DNA of 54,559 bases, taken from the NCBI GenBank assembly GCA_020160875.1, contig JAIUPE010000008.1, forward strand, positions 1 to 54,559, given 5' to 3'. This DNA is from Pseudomonadota bacterium (lineage in GTDB: Bacteria; Pseudomonadota; Alphaproteobacteria; Rhodospirillales; Rhodospirillaceae). Made by a program: the position numbers and the translations under genes. The notes under the pieces were generated by a model. It was not told the DNA's origin. It saw only the letters and a list, made by a program, of their open reading frames with translations, and did not search any database. This document shows positions 41,091 to 49,845 of this stretch, piece by piece; the first letter of the stretch is position 1, and the number at the start of each line of letters is the position of its first letter.

Positions 41091-41852
41091 TTAATTTGGA
41101 TCAAGCTGATGTGTGGTTTGCGCGATGAACCGCGAGCGCGGCTGCGCCACGCGTGTCGGCGTGCGTCCGATGCGGTGGGCAAGGGCCGCGGGATTGCTCA
41201 GCGTCAACTGCCCCGAACTCCAGTTGGCGTCGCCGTCGCGCCGCATCGTTTTTAGGGTGCGGTTGACATGCACGGTGGTGAGCCCGGTCATGTCCGCAAC
41301 CAGTTCCTGCGTCAGCGGATGATGGAACGTATAACCCGGTGCCAATCCGGCAAGGGCCAGGCGCTCCAAAAGCTCAAGGAAGAGGTCGGCCAATCTGTCG
41401 GACGCATTCATGCGTCCGAGCCGCGTGATCTGCGCCAGCAGATAAGCCTCGTCGAACGCGTGGCTCATGGCGTAAGCGCAGCGCAGCGAGTCCTCCTGCT
41501 CGGGCGCCGGCGCCTTGCATGTCATGAGTTCCGTCAGCGCGATGACGCTCGATAGGGCCACCGGCTGCGGTTGGTAGCAGTGTCCGATCAGATCGCCCGG
41601 CAGCAGAAGCCCCAGGATTTGACGGCCGCCGTTGGGCACGATCCGCACGCGCGCGGCCCAACCGCTCAGGATCAACTGCGGTTCGCCCACGGCTTTTCCT
41701 TCCGCGCACAACTCATGTTGCCCCGGCGTGATGCGGCAGCGTTGACCGGCCTTGTTCAGCGCGCGCGCGGACGCCTCATCGAGCAGTGTCAGTTTCGACA
41801 GCCGGTGAACCGCCACCGCATTGGCCGCGTGTGGGATGCGCCCCGCGCTCAC
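41091..41852 (-). CDS. Crp/Fnr-family transcription regulator
   Basis: A 253-residue regulator. The cyclic-nucleotide-binding-like beta roll includes PQLILSGWAARVRIVPNGGRQILGLLLPGDLIG, then the dimer helix and an HTH LTQELVADMTGLTTVHVNRTLKTM. The N-terminus has no FNR-type Cys cluster, so an iron-sulfur oxygen sensor is unlikely. The recognition helix has TVHVNR instead of the E-x-x-S-R used by FNR/FixK for TTGA half-sites, so its DNA target probably differs. GTG start preceded by GGTGGAG. A Cys at residue ~49 (HELCAEG) and others could sense redox. Monocistronic. Confidence 0.87.
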   Translation of the reverse strand: MSAGRIPHAANAVAVHRLSKLTLLDEASARALNKAGQRCRITPGQHELCAEGKAVGEPQLILSGWAARVRIVPNGGRQILGLLLPGDLIGHCYQPQPVALSSVIALTELMTCKAPAPEQEDSLRCAYAMSHAFDEAYLLAQITRLGRMNASDRLADLFLELLERLALAGLAPGYTFHHPLTQELVADMTGLTTVHVNRTLKTMRRDGDANWSSGQLTLSNPAALAHRIGRTPTRVAQPRSRFIAQTTHQLDPN

Positions 41853-42455
41853 GGGACTCCACCGGCAAGGGGGGCCGTTGCGGGGAAAAGCCGAATCGCA
41901 AAACCAAAATCCAATACACCACCGCGCGCGGCTGGGGTTTATGCCAAAATTTGGTCCGCCAAGGGGGGTATGTTGTACCCGTAAGTTAAGCGATGCCGCG
42001 GATGCGCCGCCTTCCGTGACGCGAACCGATCGAGATCGGCCCCGCTGGGAAACTCGCCCTCACCGGTGAGGATGCGTTTCCCGGAGGCCGTCGCCTGTGA
42101 TCCCTCTTGGGGCCCCGGTGGCAAAAGCACGCATCGGCGCTTGGCGTTAAGAACAACGTACGCGCGCAGGAAATGCTCCACCTTGAATGCAAGAAAAACG
42201 CCCCGTCTTCGCCCGGCGGTCCCGGCATTCTCGCGCGCTGTCTCCTAACACATTGAAACCTGGGCTGAATCGGATGCCGGACCGTCCAGACTACGTATCT
42301 AAAATGATTGCCCGGAACCCGATATAATCCATGTTAATCCGGCCCTCCGAACCGCTTTCGCCCGGTGTGGGATGTCCCAGCGTGCCGGTTGGGTGCGTTC
42401 CATGTGTTTGAATCGCGGCCACGCCATGTAAAAAGGTAAGGCGCGGCGGACGGAT
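41853..42455. other. Long intergenic region without a supported gene
   Basis: About 600 bases. Short frames on both strands (60-80 codons) lack ribosome-binding sites and coherent protein composition. A perfect 14-base palindrome CCTCACCGGTGAGG lies at 42058-42071. Slightly lower GC stretches (around 41900 and 42300) could hold promoters or a small RNA, but I find no defined structure. Confidence 0.4.
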
Positions 42456-42469
42456 TTGACCTCCGTCAA
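42456..42469 (+). promoter_or_regulatory. FNR/FixK-type binding site TTGAC-N4-GTCAA
   Basis: TTGACCTCCGTCAA is a perfect inverted repeat matching the TTGAY-N4-RTCAA form of FNR/FixK/DNR sites. A -10-like TACATT at 42489-42494 puts its centre about 40 bases before the likely transcription start, the class II position. The regulated gene would be the small membrane protein at 42532. Confidence 0.55.
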
Positions 42470-42531
42470 TACGTGCGCGCCCGCATGCTACATTCTCGCG
42501 GCCCTTGCCCACCCGCTTGCCGCATCAGTTT

Positions 42532-42825
42532 ATGCCGCCGGACACTTCAGACGCCGACCTGCTTCCCACGCTGGACGATGACCCGGTTCCTTTTGAGAGG
42601 CCCGCGCGGCGTACGGGCGGCGTGGCGCGTGCGCGTAAACGCAAGAACAAGAAGAGGCGCGCCGCGCCGGTCGGACTCTTCGCCCTCGTTTACGCGCTTG
42701 GCGCGGTCGGCATTGGGGTGCTCGATCATGGCGGCTGGTATCTTCTCGCCTGGCTCGTGACGGGGCCGGTGACCTTCGGTGTTGTCCGCGCGATCCGCGC
42801 GCGGCCTAAACCCTTACGCCCCTGA
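42532..42825 (+). CDS. Small basic membrane protein, unknown function
   Basis: A 97-residue protein: an acidic N-terminus (SDADLLPTLDDDPVP), a highly basic stretch (RARKRKNKKRRAAP, about residues 32-45), then one or two membrane helices (VGLFALVYALGAVGIGVL and WYLLAWLVTGPVTFGVV). It lies behind an FNR-type box. ATG at 42532 is preferred to a TTG nine codons upstream. No family recognised; the charge pattern predicts a cytoplasmic N-terminus that could bind nucleic acid or phospholipid. Confidence 0.6.
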   Translation: MPPDTSDADLLPTLDDDPVPFERPARRTGGVARARKRKNKKRRAAPVGLFALVYALGAVGIGVLDHGGWYLLAWLVTGPVTFGVVRAIRARPKPLRP

Positions 42826-43005
42826 CTGACCCCTCGGGCGGACGAATGCCGTGCGTTTCCAACGGGCGCGGGGGCCGGGCGGGCCGGCGGCCACCTTTGA
42901 AACGTTCAAAAACCTAATACTTCGGCTCTATATCCGCATACTTCCTCGCGCGTGCCCATTTGTAACGGCGGGCATATCGTCCTCCCAACGGTCATGGAGG
43001 ATTCG

Positions 43006-44490
43006 ATGTTTGCCACACGCCTACAAACGGAGATGAAAGCAAAGCTCGCCGCGCTCGATAAGTCGCAAGCCGTCATCGAGTTCGAGCCCAGCGGCATCGT
43101 CCTCGGCGCAAACCAGAATTTCCTCGCGGCCCTGGGGTACGAACACGGCGAGATCCGCGGCCGCCACCACAGCATGTTCGTCGATGCCCAAGTGCGTGGG
43201 TCGAAGGATTACCAGCGCTTTTGGCACGAACTCGCGAGTGGCAAATTCCAGGCCGGCGAATTCAAGCGTATCGCCAAGGGTGGCAGGGAAATCTGGATTC
43301 AGGCCACCTACAACCCGATCGTCGACGGCAAGGGCCGCGTCATGAAGGTTGTGAAATTCGCCTCCGATGTGACCGCCGCCAAAATCCAATGCGCCGATTA
43401 TGCCGGCCAGATTGCCGCCATCGGCAAGTCCCAAGCCGTCATCGAGTTCGACGTCGACGGCGCCATTCTCACCGCCAACGCGAATTTCCTCGGCGCCCTC
43501 GGCTATACGCTCGATGAGATCAAGGGCCGCCATCACAGTATGTTCGTGGATGCCGAAATGCGCGACAGCGCCGAGTATCGGCAATTCTGGGCGGCGCTCG
43601 CGCGCGGCAAATATCAGGCCGCCGAATATAAGCGCATCGGCAAGGGCGGGAAGGAGATCTGGATCCAAGCCTCCTACAATCCCATCCTCGATCTCAACGG
43701 CAAACCGTTCAAGGTCGTGAAATACGCCACCGATACGACGGCGCAGGTGACCGCCCGCTTACGCAACGAACGGGCGCAGAAGTCCATCACCCGCAATCTC
43801 GACGACATCGCCCAGGCGATCTTGCTGGCCAGCAAGCAGTCGACCACGGCCGCGCAAGCTTCGACCGAAACCACCAACACCGTTCAGGCCATCGCCTCGG
43901 GCGCCGAACAGTTGGACGCCTCGGTGAAGGAAATCGCCGAAACCATGAGCAAGTCGCGCCTGGCGACCGATAGCGCGGCGGAATCCATCCGGAACGCCAA
44001 CCAGGCGACGGCCACCCTGACAACCGCTGCGCAGGCGATGAACGGAATCGTCGAGCTCATCGAAGGTATCGCCGACCAGATCAATCTTCTCGCGCTGAAT
44101 GCGACCATCGAAGCGGCGCGCGCCGGCGAGCAGGGCCGCGGGTTCGCCGTTGTCGCGACCGAAGTGAAAAATCTCGCGGGTCAAGCGAAGGGCGCCACCG
44201 AACAGATCGCGCGCGAGATCGCCAACGTGCAGGAGGTATCGAGCAACGTCGCCGGTATCCTTGGCGCCATCGGTCAGTCCATGGACTCCTTGCGCCAGTA
44301 CGTCGGCGGCGCGGCCGCCGCGGTTGAGGAGCAAAGCGCGGTGACGCGCGACATGTCCGCCAATATGCAGATGACCGCCTCCTCCGTGGCGACGGTGAGC
44401 GACAACCTCGTGCAGATCGCTCAGTCGGCCGATCGGGCGAATTCCTCGGCGCAGCAGCTCAAGGAAGCGGCGCTGGCGCTGGCGGCCTAA
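43006..44490 (+). CDS. Soluble PAS-PAS methyl-accepting chemotaxis protein
   Basis: A 494-residue receptor with no membrane helix. Two near-identical PAS domains come first (about residues 12-125 and 135-245). Each contains [18 protein letters not shown], a YKRI/FKRI-GKGG-EIWIQA segment and a final strand before a short linker, a recent internal duplication. The C-terminal half is the MCP signalling coiled coil with the conserved tip [20 protein letters not shown] and [16 protein letters not shown]. The layout matches BdlA-type biofilm-dispersal sensors and other soluble redox receptors. GGAGG precedes the chosen ATG by five bases; the upstream in-frame start is rejected. PAS ligand unknown (heme or FAD possible). 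No che genes are nearby. Confidence 0.92.
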   Translation: MFATRLQTEMKAKLAALDKSQAVIEFEPSGIVLGANQNFLAALGYEHGEIRGRHHSMFVDAQVRGSKDYQRFWHELASGKFQAGEFKRIAKGGREIWIQATYNPIVDGKGRVMKVVKFASDVTAAKIQCADYAGQIAAIGKSQAVIEFDVDGAILTANANFLGALGYTLDEIKGRHHSMFVDAEMRDSAEYRQFWAALARGKYQAAEYKRIGKGGKEIWIQASYNPILDLNGKPFKVVKYATDTTAQVTARLRNERAQKSITRNLDDIAQAILLASKQSTTAAQASTETTNTVQAIASGAEQLDASVKEIAETMSKSRLATDSAAESIRNANQATATLTTAAQAMNGIVELIEGIADQINLLALNATIEAARAGEQGRGFAVVATEVKNLAGQAKGATEQIAREIANVQEVSSNVAGILGAIGQSMDSLRQYVGGAAAAVEEQSAVTRDMSANMQMTASSVATVSDNLVQIAQSADRANSSAQQLKEAALALAA

Positions 44491-44494
44491 GCGC

Positions 44495-44938
44495 CTAACG
44501 CAGCGCACCGCCGAGGTCGGTGATCGCATCCACCACCATGTGCGTCCCAGCGGCGAGCATCAGGATGTCGCCCGCGACGCGCACATATTCATGGTTCGGC
44601 GGCGGCGGGCCGAGGCGCACAATCAACGCGGACGGCAACGGCTCATACACGACGGCGGCCGGCAGCGGCTGGCCCTTGGTCCATTGTTTCTTCGCTTGTC
44701 CCGGGGGCTGGCATCCGTTGCGCTTCTTGGCGAGTCCCGGCGGGCAGTTTCCGTTTTTGATATCCAGCGCGAAATAACCGCGCACCGCGTCCCGGTCGGC
44801 GCCGCGGAAGCCCACGCCCGCGTCCTTCTCCGACTTGGGATGAGACCGCGCCATCACGGGGCTGGTCACGGCCAGGCACAGTATCGCGGTAATGGTGTAC
44901 ATCAGCGCCTGCGTGGCGGCGCGCGGAGTCTTGGTCAT
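44495..44938 (-). CDS. RcnB-like periplasmic protein
   Basis: A 147-residue exported protein with signal peptide (LMYTITAILCLAVTSPVMARS). The mature part has the RcnB pattern: CPPGLAKKRNGCQPPGQAKK, QPLPAAVVYEPLP, GPPPPNHEYVRVAGDILML and a final VVDAITDL. RcnB tunes Ni/Co export in E. coli, but many homologues are unstudied. The two Cys in NGNCPPGLAKKRNGCQPPG are unusual in the PPG repeats. The start MTKTPR is chosen because it gives a signal peptide. Convergent with the chemotaxis receptor gene, four bases between stops. Confidence 0.8.
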   Translation of the reverse strand: MTKTPRAATQALMYTITAILCLAVTSPVMARSHPKSEKDAGVGFRGADRDAVRGYFALDIKNGNCPPGLAKKRNGCQPPGQAKKQWTKGQPLPAAVVYEPLPSALIVRLGPPPPNHEYVRVAGDILMLAAGTHMVVDAITDLGGALR

Positions 44939-45035
44939 TGTCTCGCTCCTGGAAGATGGCTCGTGAAGCCTGTGCGGATGGATCATGTCAGCAACGCGCG
45001 TCCGGCAACCGTGGTTGCATGCGGCGCGGGCGGGT

Positions 45036-46472
45036 TTACGGCTTAGGCTTGGTGAAACCTTGCCGCGCCGGCTTTTCCCACTCCATGCGCCCGCGCATGT
45101 ACTGCCACCAGCCTTGCACGCGCCAGACCGTATTGATCTGGCGGTAGCCGAAGTTCTCGACGATGGCCGTCAGCATCAGCACCAGCAGATAGGATGCTTT
45201 TGGATACCGCCGCAGCTCCAGTTCCTCGAGCACAAGCGCGCCGACGCTGATGAACACGCCGAAGATGAACGTCAGCGCGATATAGGCCATGAACACCTCG
45301 AAATCGAGAAGCCCCATGACATACAGCACCGGCATGAGCGCGTATCCCAGCACCTCGAGCGGCGGGCCGATCACGTCCGTGATCAGGATGTGGAAATAAC
45401 CGACGGTTCCGGCAAGCCCGTATTCCGACCTTCCCATGATCGCGCGGTGACGGAAGAAGGTCTCGAGCGATCCGCGCTGCCAGCGGCGGCGTTGCCCGGC
45501 GAGTCCGCCCAGGGTGCGCGGTGCTTCCGTCCAGCATACGGGTTCGGGCACGAAGCGCATTTCGTCGCTTTTGCCGTTCTCGGACAGATAACGATGGATC
45601 TTGATGATCACTTCCATGTCCTCGCCGACGGTGTTCAGCGAGTAACCGCCCACGTCGACCATGATCTGGCGCTTGAAGATGCCGAATGCGCCCGAGATCA
45701 GCATCATCGCGCCCATCTGGCTCCACGCCAGCCGTCCGATCAGGAAGGCGCGCAGATATTCGACGATCTGGAACAGACTAAGGAGATCCGTCGGTAATTC
45801 GATGCGCGCGACGCGGCCGCGCACCACGTTGCTGCCGTTCACCACGCGGATCGAGCCGCCGCAGGCAACGACCTTGTCGTAATTTTCGATGAATGGCTGT
45901 ACGGCACGCAGTAGCGAATCCGATTCCAGAAGCGAGTCCGCGTCCATCGCGCAAACCAGCGGCGATGCGGCGATGTCGATGCCCGCATTCAGCGCGTCGG
46001 CCTTGCCGCCGTTCGGTTTGTCGATCACCACGAGTTTGGGGAATCGCGGCGATCCGAGCACGCTGCGTATCGGCTGATGCGGCAGTTGCTCGCGATAGGC
46101 GCGTTTGATCGGCGCGAGTCCGAACGCCGCGATAAGAACCCGCAGCGTATCGTCCTTCGATCCGTCGTTGATGACCACCACTTCGAAGAAGGGATAGTTC
46201 AGCGCCAGCATGGACCGCACGCTTTCCACGATCGTTTCTTGCTCGTTGTACGCGGGCGCCAGCAGCGAGATCGGCACGGTCTGATCGCGGTAACGCCACC
46301 AGGCCGAGCTTGGCGTGCGCGCGGCGCGCCGTCCGCGCAGCGCGAAATAGGCGACCACCGTCTGCACGGTATAGAGCAGATTGAGCAGCGCGCCGTTCAC
46401 GAAACAAAGCCAGCCGATCGCGATCGCGATCACGGTCAAGGTCTCGAGCAGCGTCGTGCCGAGGGTCCCCAT
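45036..46472 (-). CDS. Processive family 2 glycosyltransferase (polysaccharide synthase)
   Basis: A 478-residue membrane GT2 of the cellulose/poly-GlcNAc/NodC type. An N-terminal helix pair (LETLTVIAIAIGWLCFVNGA, LLYTVQTVVAYFAL) is followed by the catalytic domain with the processive set: NDGSKDD, DADSLLESD, VGEDME and GQRRRWQRGSLE (Q-x-x-R-W). The C-terminus has four helices forming a translocation channel. There is no PilZ domain, so direct c-di-GMP control is not evident. Its ATG overlaps the HEAT-repeat gene stop. Last gene of regulator, barrel, HEAT and synthase. Polymer unknown; likely a beta-linked hexose or hexosamine polymer. Confidence 0.88.
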   Translation of the reverse strand: MGTLGTTLLETLTVIAIAIGWLCFVNGALLNLLYTVQTVVAYFALRGRRAARTPSSAWWRYRDQTVPISLLAPAYNEQETIVESVRSMLALNYPFFEVVVINDGSKDDTLRVLIAAFGLAPIKRAYREQLPHQPIRSVLGSPRFPKLVVIDKPNGGKADALNAGIDIAASPLVCAMDADSLLESDSLLRAVQPFIENYDKVVACGGSIRVVNGSNVVRGRVARIELPTDLLSLFQIVEYLRAFLIGRLAWSQMGAMMLISGAFGIFKRQIMVDVGGYSLNTVGEDMEVIIKIHRYLSENGKSDEMRFVPEPVCWTEAPRTLGGLAGQRRRWQRGSLETFFRHRAIMGRSEYGLAGTVGYFHILITDVIGPPLEVLGYALMPVLYVMGLLDFEVFMAYIALTFIFGVFISVGALVLEELELRRYPKASYLLVLMLTAIVENFGYRQINTVWRVQGWWQYMRGRMEWEKPARQGFTKPKP

Positions 46473-47500
46473 CACAGATGCCGCTCCGAGAGCGCGAATT
46501 CCGCGATCGGCGCGTGCTCCGGGTCGGCGCGCAGGCTTTCCAGGATCGCGACGCCCCGTTCGCCGAGACGGGCCAGGGCTTGCGTGCTGCGCAGTTGCAA
46601 CCACCAGTTCGAATCCCGCGCCAGGCCTTCAAGAATGGGCAGCGCGTCCATCACCCGCATGCGCCCGGCGGCGATCGCGGCCTGGCCTTTGACCTCCCAC
46701 GCCGGATCGGCAAGGGCGCCGAGGACGGCGCCGTCGAACGCCCGGTCGTTCATCAGGCCAATGGTCCGCACCGCCGTGGCGCGCACGTCGACGTTTGGGT
46801 GCATGGCGACGATATGCGCGAGGCGCCGTAGCGCCGCCGGGCTCGGCATGCGCGCAAGCGCGTCGATCGCCAGGACGGCGACCGCCGGGTCCTTGTCGTC
46901 GATCAAGGCGAGAAGGGCGGCGGCGTTGTGCGGCGCCAATTTCCGGAAAATATCGCGCACGGCGCGGTGGCCCAGCATTCTCCGCGCTTCCAGCTTGGGC
47001 ACGATGTCGATCAGGCTCAACGTCTGGCCCGTGGAGATCAGCGAATTGATCGCCGCCAGCACGACTTGAGGGTTGGGATCGCTGATGGCGTCGCGCAGGG
47101 CGTCTTGGACGACGCTCGACTTCGCCCAGAACAGGCGTGCGGCGATCTTGGCGCGATCTTCCGGCGCGCCTGTCCGTAAGCCCCGCGCCATCCGCTGCTG
47201 GTCGATGTTCTTGTCGAGCAGATCGATCAGCTGGTCGCGCATCGTTCCGGTGATGCCGCGCATCATCTCGGTTACAAGGCTGAGAAGGATGCGTTGTTCG
47301 TCTGGTGTGAAGGTCCGCGCGTTGTCCGCCGTGCCGCCCAGCACCGCGTAGACGTAATCCTGCAGCGCGGCGCGCTTGAGGTTTTGGCGCGCCATGCGCG
47401 CATCGATGATGAGACGCCGGAAGTACAGGAAGATCAGCATGGCGATGGTGAGGCCCGCGAGCCCGACAGATCCCCACCAGATGATCTCGAAAATGTTCAA
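46472..47500 (-). CDS. Membrane-anchored HEAT-repeat protein
   Basis: A 342-residue protein with one N-terminal membrane helix (WWGSVGLAGLTIAMLIFLYF, about residues 8-27) followed by a basic segment, implying a cytoplasmic C-terminus. From about residue 110 onwards a series of HEAT-like helix pairs is seen, for example DALRDAISDPNPQVVLAAIN, LLALIDDKDPAVAVLAIDAL, LAHIVAMHPNVDVRATAVRT and LGALADPAWEVKGQAAIAAG. HEAT solenoids bind partner proteins, so it may scaffold or regulate the GT2 synthase, to which it is translationally coupled (ATGA). Starts 23 bases after the barrel gene. I know no equivalent in characterised exopolysaccharide systems. Confidence 0.85.
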   Translation of the reverse strand: MNIFEIIWWGSVGLAGLTIAMLIFLYFRRLIIDARMARQNLKRAALQDYVYAVLGGTADNARTFTPDEQRILLSLVTEMMRGITGTMRDQLIDLLDKNIDQQRMARGLRTGAPEDRAKIAARLFWAKSSVVQDALRDAISDPNPQVVLAAINSLISTGQTLSLIDIVPKLEARRMLGHRAVRDIFRKLAPHNAAALLALIDDKDPAVAVLAIDALARMPSPAALRRLAHIVAMHPNVDVRATAVRTIGLMNDRAFDGAVLGALADPAWEVKGQAAIAAGRMRVMDALPILEGLARDSNWWLQLRSTQALARLGERGVAILESLRADPEHAPIAEFALSERHL

Positions 47501-47523
47501 GGGCTGTTCCTCGAGAACTTTCC

Positions 47524-48822
47524 CTAGAAACGTACGGCGATGCCGATGCTGACCTCGTCGCGCAGGTAGCCGCCGCTGCGGTTGTCGTGGGTGAAATCGG
47601 CGCGCACGGTCAGCGTCGGCGTGATGTCGTAGCCAAGGCCCGCGCTCCAGGACCGTGTATCGGCGACGATGCCGGCATCGGACTCCGGCGCATTCGCGTA
47701 AGACGCGCGCACCGAGATGCGGTCCATGGGGATCGCCGTCACCCCCGCGCTCCAGCCGGTCAGGTGTTTGCCGGTGTCGTCTATGGAGTTGATGAACCGT
47801 CCGGAGACGGAAAGGCGGCGTTCCATGAAGAATTGCTCGCCGCCGACGTTGAACCCGGACACGGTGCCGGTCGCGTAGTGACGCACGCTGCCTTCCAGCA
47901 TCAACGCGGTTTCATCGAAGATATTCGCCGTGACGGACGGCGCGAGGCGCCAGCGCGGCAGGAAGTCGGCGGCCGGCGTGACGCTGGCCTCGAGGCGCGC
48001 CGAAACGCCTTCCATCAACGGCGCGCCTGCGGCGGCCGTGAGTTCGACGTCGGTCATGCCGAAACGGCGGTAACGGCCGGCGGCGCCGGTCACGTAGCTG
48101 CCCGCACCCGTCATGCGGGTGAGCGCGATGGATTGCGACGACCAGTCCGGCAGCGCCGTCCGGTCGAGCCAGCTATGGGTTCCGCCCACGTCGAGCCGCC
48201 ACAGCGGCCCGTCGGGCTGTTTTGTCGCCAGGCGGTCGGCGACGTCTTTCGATCCGGGGTCGATCTCGCGTGCGCGCAGGAAGTATGTGCGCGCCGCGGC
48301 GTCGTTGCCGCGCGCGCGTTCCACGTCGCCGAGGCCCAGGACCGCGTCCAGGTTCTGCGGATCGGCGGCCAGGGCGGCGTTGAACGCGCGTTCAGCTTCC
48401 GCGTTCTGCGTGCGGTAGAACGCGATGCGCCCGCGCAAGGCCAAGGCTTCGCTATCCTTCGGTCTTGCGGCGGCAACACGGTCCACAAGCCGGGCCGCTT
48501 CTTCGTAACGCATCGACCACGCCAGCACGCGGGCCTTTGTCAGCGAGATATCCAAATCGTTCGGGGCCAGTGCTTCGGCGCGGTTCACGCTTTCAAGGGC
48601 GTCGGCGTATCGCGCCTGATAGCCCTGCACGAGCGCCAGCGCGTTCCAGGCCTCGGCGGATTGCGGCGCCGCCTCCACGGCCGCGCGATAGGACCTTTCA
48701 GCCGCCGGGAAATCGCCGCTGCGCCGTGCCGCATTGCCCGCGGCGAAGTGATCGGTTTGGGCCAGCGCCGGCGCGCCGAGCGCAAGAAGAAGGAGCGCCG
48801 CGGCGCCGAACGGGGATCTCAT
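47524..48822 (-). CDS. TPR protein with C-terminal YaiO-type outer-membrane barrel
   Basis: A 432-residue exported protein: signal peptide (GAAALLLLALGAPALAQ), about five TPR units (residues ~25-200: ARRSGDFPAAERSYRAAVEA, ARYADALESVNRAEALAPND, NAEAERAFNAALAADPQNLD and so on), then a ~220-residue beta-rich domain ending IGIAVRF with terminal Phe, as in YaiO-family outer-membrane barrels. Periplasmic TPR plus barrel is the design of PgaA, BcsC and AlgK-AlgE exporters. I chose ATG at 48822 because it overlaps the regulator stop (ATGA). Predicted export port for the polymer made by the GT2. Confidence 0.85.
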   Translation of the reverse strand: MRSPFGAAALLLLALGAPALAQTDHFAAGNAARRSGDFPAAERSYRAAVEAAPQSAEAWNALALVQGYQARYADALESVNRAEALAPNDLDISLTKARVLAWSMRYEEAARLVDRVAAARPKDSEALALRGRIAFYRTQNAEAERAFNAALAADPQNLDAVLGLGDVERARGNDAAARTYFLRAREIDPGSKDVADRLATKQPDGPLWRLDVGGTHSWLDRTALPDWSSQSIALTRMTGAGSYVTGAAGRYRRFGMTDVELTAAAGAPLMEGVSARLEASVTPAADFLPRWRLAPSVTANIFDETALMLEGSVRHYATGTVSGFNVGGEQFFMERRLSVSGRFINSIDDTGKHLTGWSAGVTAIPMDRISVRASYANAPESDAGIVADTRSWSAGLGYDITPTLTVRADFTHDNRSGGYLRDEVSIGIAVRF

Positions 48823-49229
48823 GAATGTGCGTCTCTTTCCCATTGACGCGCGGCGCCGAGCAGGCGTTTCAATCGCGTCAGCAATTCTTCGGGGCGGAAC
48901 GGCTTCACCAGATAGTCGTTCGCGCCGAAATCGAATCCGGTGATGACGTCGCGCTCCAGGTTGCGCGCCGACAGCATCATGACCGGGATATCCGCCGTGT
49001 TCGGATCGTTGCGCAGGGTCTGCAGCACTTCATAGCCATCGAGGCCCGGCATCATCGCGTCGAGGATCACCGCGTCGGGGCGCCGCGATTTGATCAGCGC
49101 CAGCGCCTCCTCGCCGTCGCGCGACATGATCGCCTCATAGCCGTTCTGCTTCAGGACATGGCCGATGATCGTGCGGACCACGTCTTCGTCCTCGGCGACC
49201 AGGATTCTTTTCGGCGAACTGTCGGACAT
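48819..49229 (-). CDS. Single-domain response regulator
   Basis: A 136-residue receiver domain with no output domain. Acidic pocket EDED at residues 13-16, phospho-acceptor Asp in AVILDAMMPGLDGYEVL, Ser in MMLSARN and Lys in YLVKPF. The start ATG is preceded by no strong ribosome-binding site. First gene of the polysaccharide operon, overlapping the barrel gene (ATGA). No kinase is adjacent, so it must be phosphorylated by a sensor elsewhere. It probably acts by protein contact, perhaps on the HEAT protein or synthase. Confidence 0.88.
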   Translation of the reverse strand: MSDSSPKRILVAEDEDVVRTIIGHVLKQNGYEAIMSRDGEEALALIKSRRPDAVILDAMMPGLDGYEVLQTLRNDPNTADIPVMMLSARNLERDVITGFDFGANDYLVKPFRPEELLTRLKRLLGAARQWERDAHS

Positions 49230-49608
49230 GAGCGTGATCTCGGGTTTAGGCGAACAAAAGGGGAGCGCGGCGGCGGTCTATAAGCGGCGATCCATAATAA
49301 GTATATATAAGTATATTCCGGTTCGGGGGAGGCATGAACCTGCGCGCCCTCCTGTGGCCTGTGTCCGTGATTCATATCCGTCGTCTACGCTTGCGACAGG
49401 CCGGGCGTTGCGCGCGGCGCGTAAGTCCACGCTGATTCCACGGCCTCCTTATACCTAAACCTGATTTTTTCGCGTAGAGGTAAGAAAAAGGGTGATGGCG
49501 GCTCCTTGCGGGGCGCAGGGGTTCTCCCGCAGCGGCTTTAAACCGCTTCGGGAATATGGTGAGGTGGTTGCGGCGAGCGCCTTGGTCGAATGATGGAGGG
49601 TTGTACGA
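49230..49608. other. Divergent promoter region with AT-rich island
   Basis: 379 bases between the regulator operon (minus) and a small gene (plus). The regulator-proximal part carries an AT-rich island with a tandem 10-mer. Further on are an inverted repeat GCCTGT/ACAGGC (49357-49403) and a small stem AGCGG-CTTTAAA-CCGCT near 49531. I see no supported gene. Confidence 0.45.
49297..49316. repeat. Tandem 10-mer ATAAGTATAT x2 in an AT-rich island
   Basis: Two back-to-back exact copies of ATAAGTATAT, one helical turn each, 67 bases upstream of the regulator start codon in an otherwise GC-rich sequence. It could be an UP-like element, an operator or part of the -10/-35 region for the polysaccharide operon. 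Confidence 0.5.
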
Positions 49609-49824
49609 ATGAACGTTCCTTATCGCGTCCAGTTGTCGAATGGAAAGCCACAAGTGATCGACGAAGCGGGGCAACCCGTGTCCGGCGCCCTCGTTCTGAA
49701 AATCGCATTCGGCCATGAACCTTTGACCGACAGCGAGGGCACGACCGTCATCCTGACCGGCCACAACTCGGCGACGATCGTCGTCAGCCGCCAAAAGATC
49801 TACGACGTGCCGCTCGTCGGCTGA
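49609..49824 (+). CDS. Small beta-rich protein, unknown function
   Basis: A 71-residue protein preceded by GGAGG about ten bases from the ATG, which supports translation. It begins MNVPYRVQLSNGKPQVIDEA and alternates hydrophobic and polar residues throughout (ALVLKIAFG, TTVILTGHN, ATIVVSRQKIY), suggesting a compact beta sandwich. No signal peptide or membrane helix. It lies upstream of a long hairpin and the first TonB-dependent receptor. No family recognised. Confidence 0.6.
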   Translation: MNVPYRVQLSNGKPQVIDEAGQPVSGALVLKIAFGHEPLTDSEGTTVILTGHNSATIVVSRQKIYDVPLVG

Positions 49825-49845
49825 CTCTCCCCGCGCGCACTCTCC

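Noticed and set aside
41091-41852. Oxygen-sensing FNR identity for the Crp/Fnr regulator
   Set aside because: It lacks the N-terminal Cys cluster and the E-x-x-S-R recognition helix.
41939-42181. 80-codon minus-strand frame in the long intergenic region
   Set aside because: No ribosome-binding site, no hydrophobic pattern and overlapping alternatives on both strands; not supported as a gene.
44495-44938. RcnB-like gene as part of the metal efflux operon
   Set aside because: It lies about 6 kb away, on the opposite strand, with unrelated genes between; a functional link is only possible, not supported.
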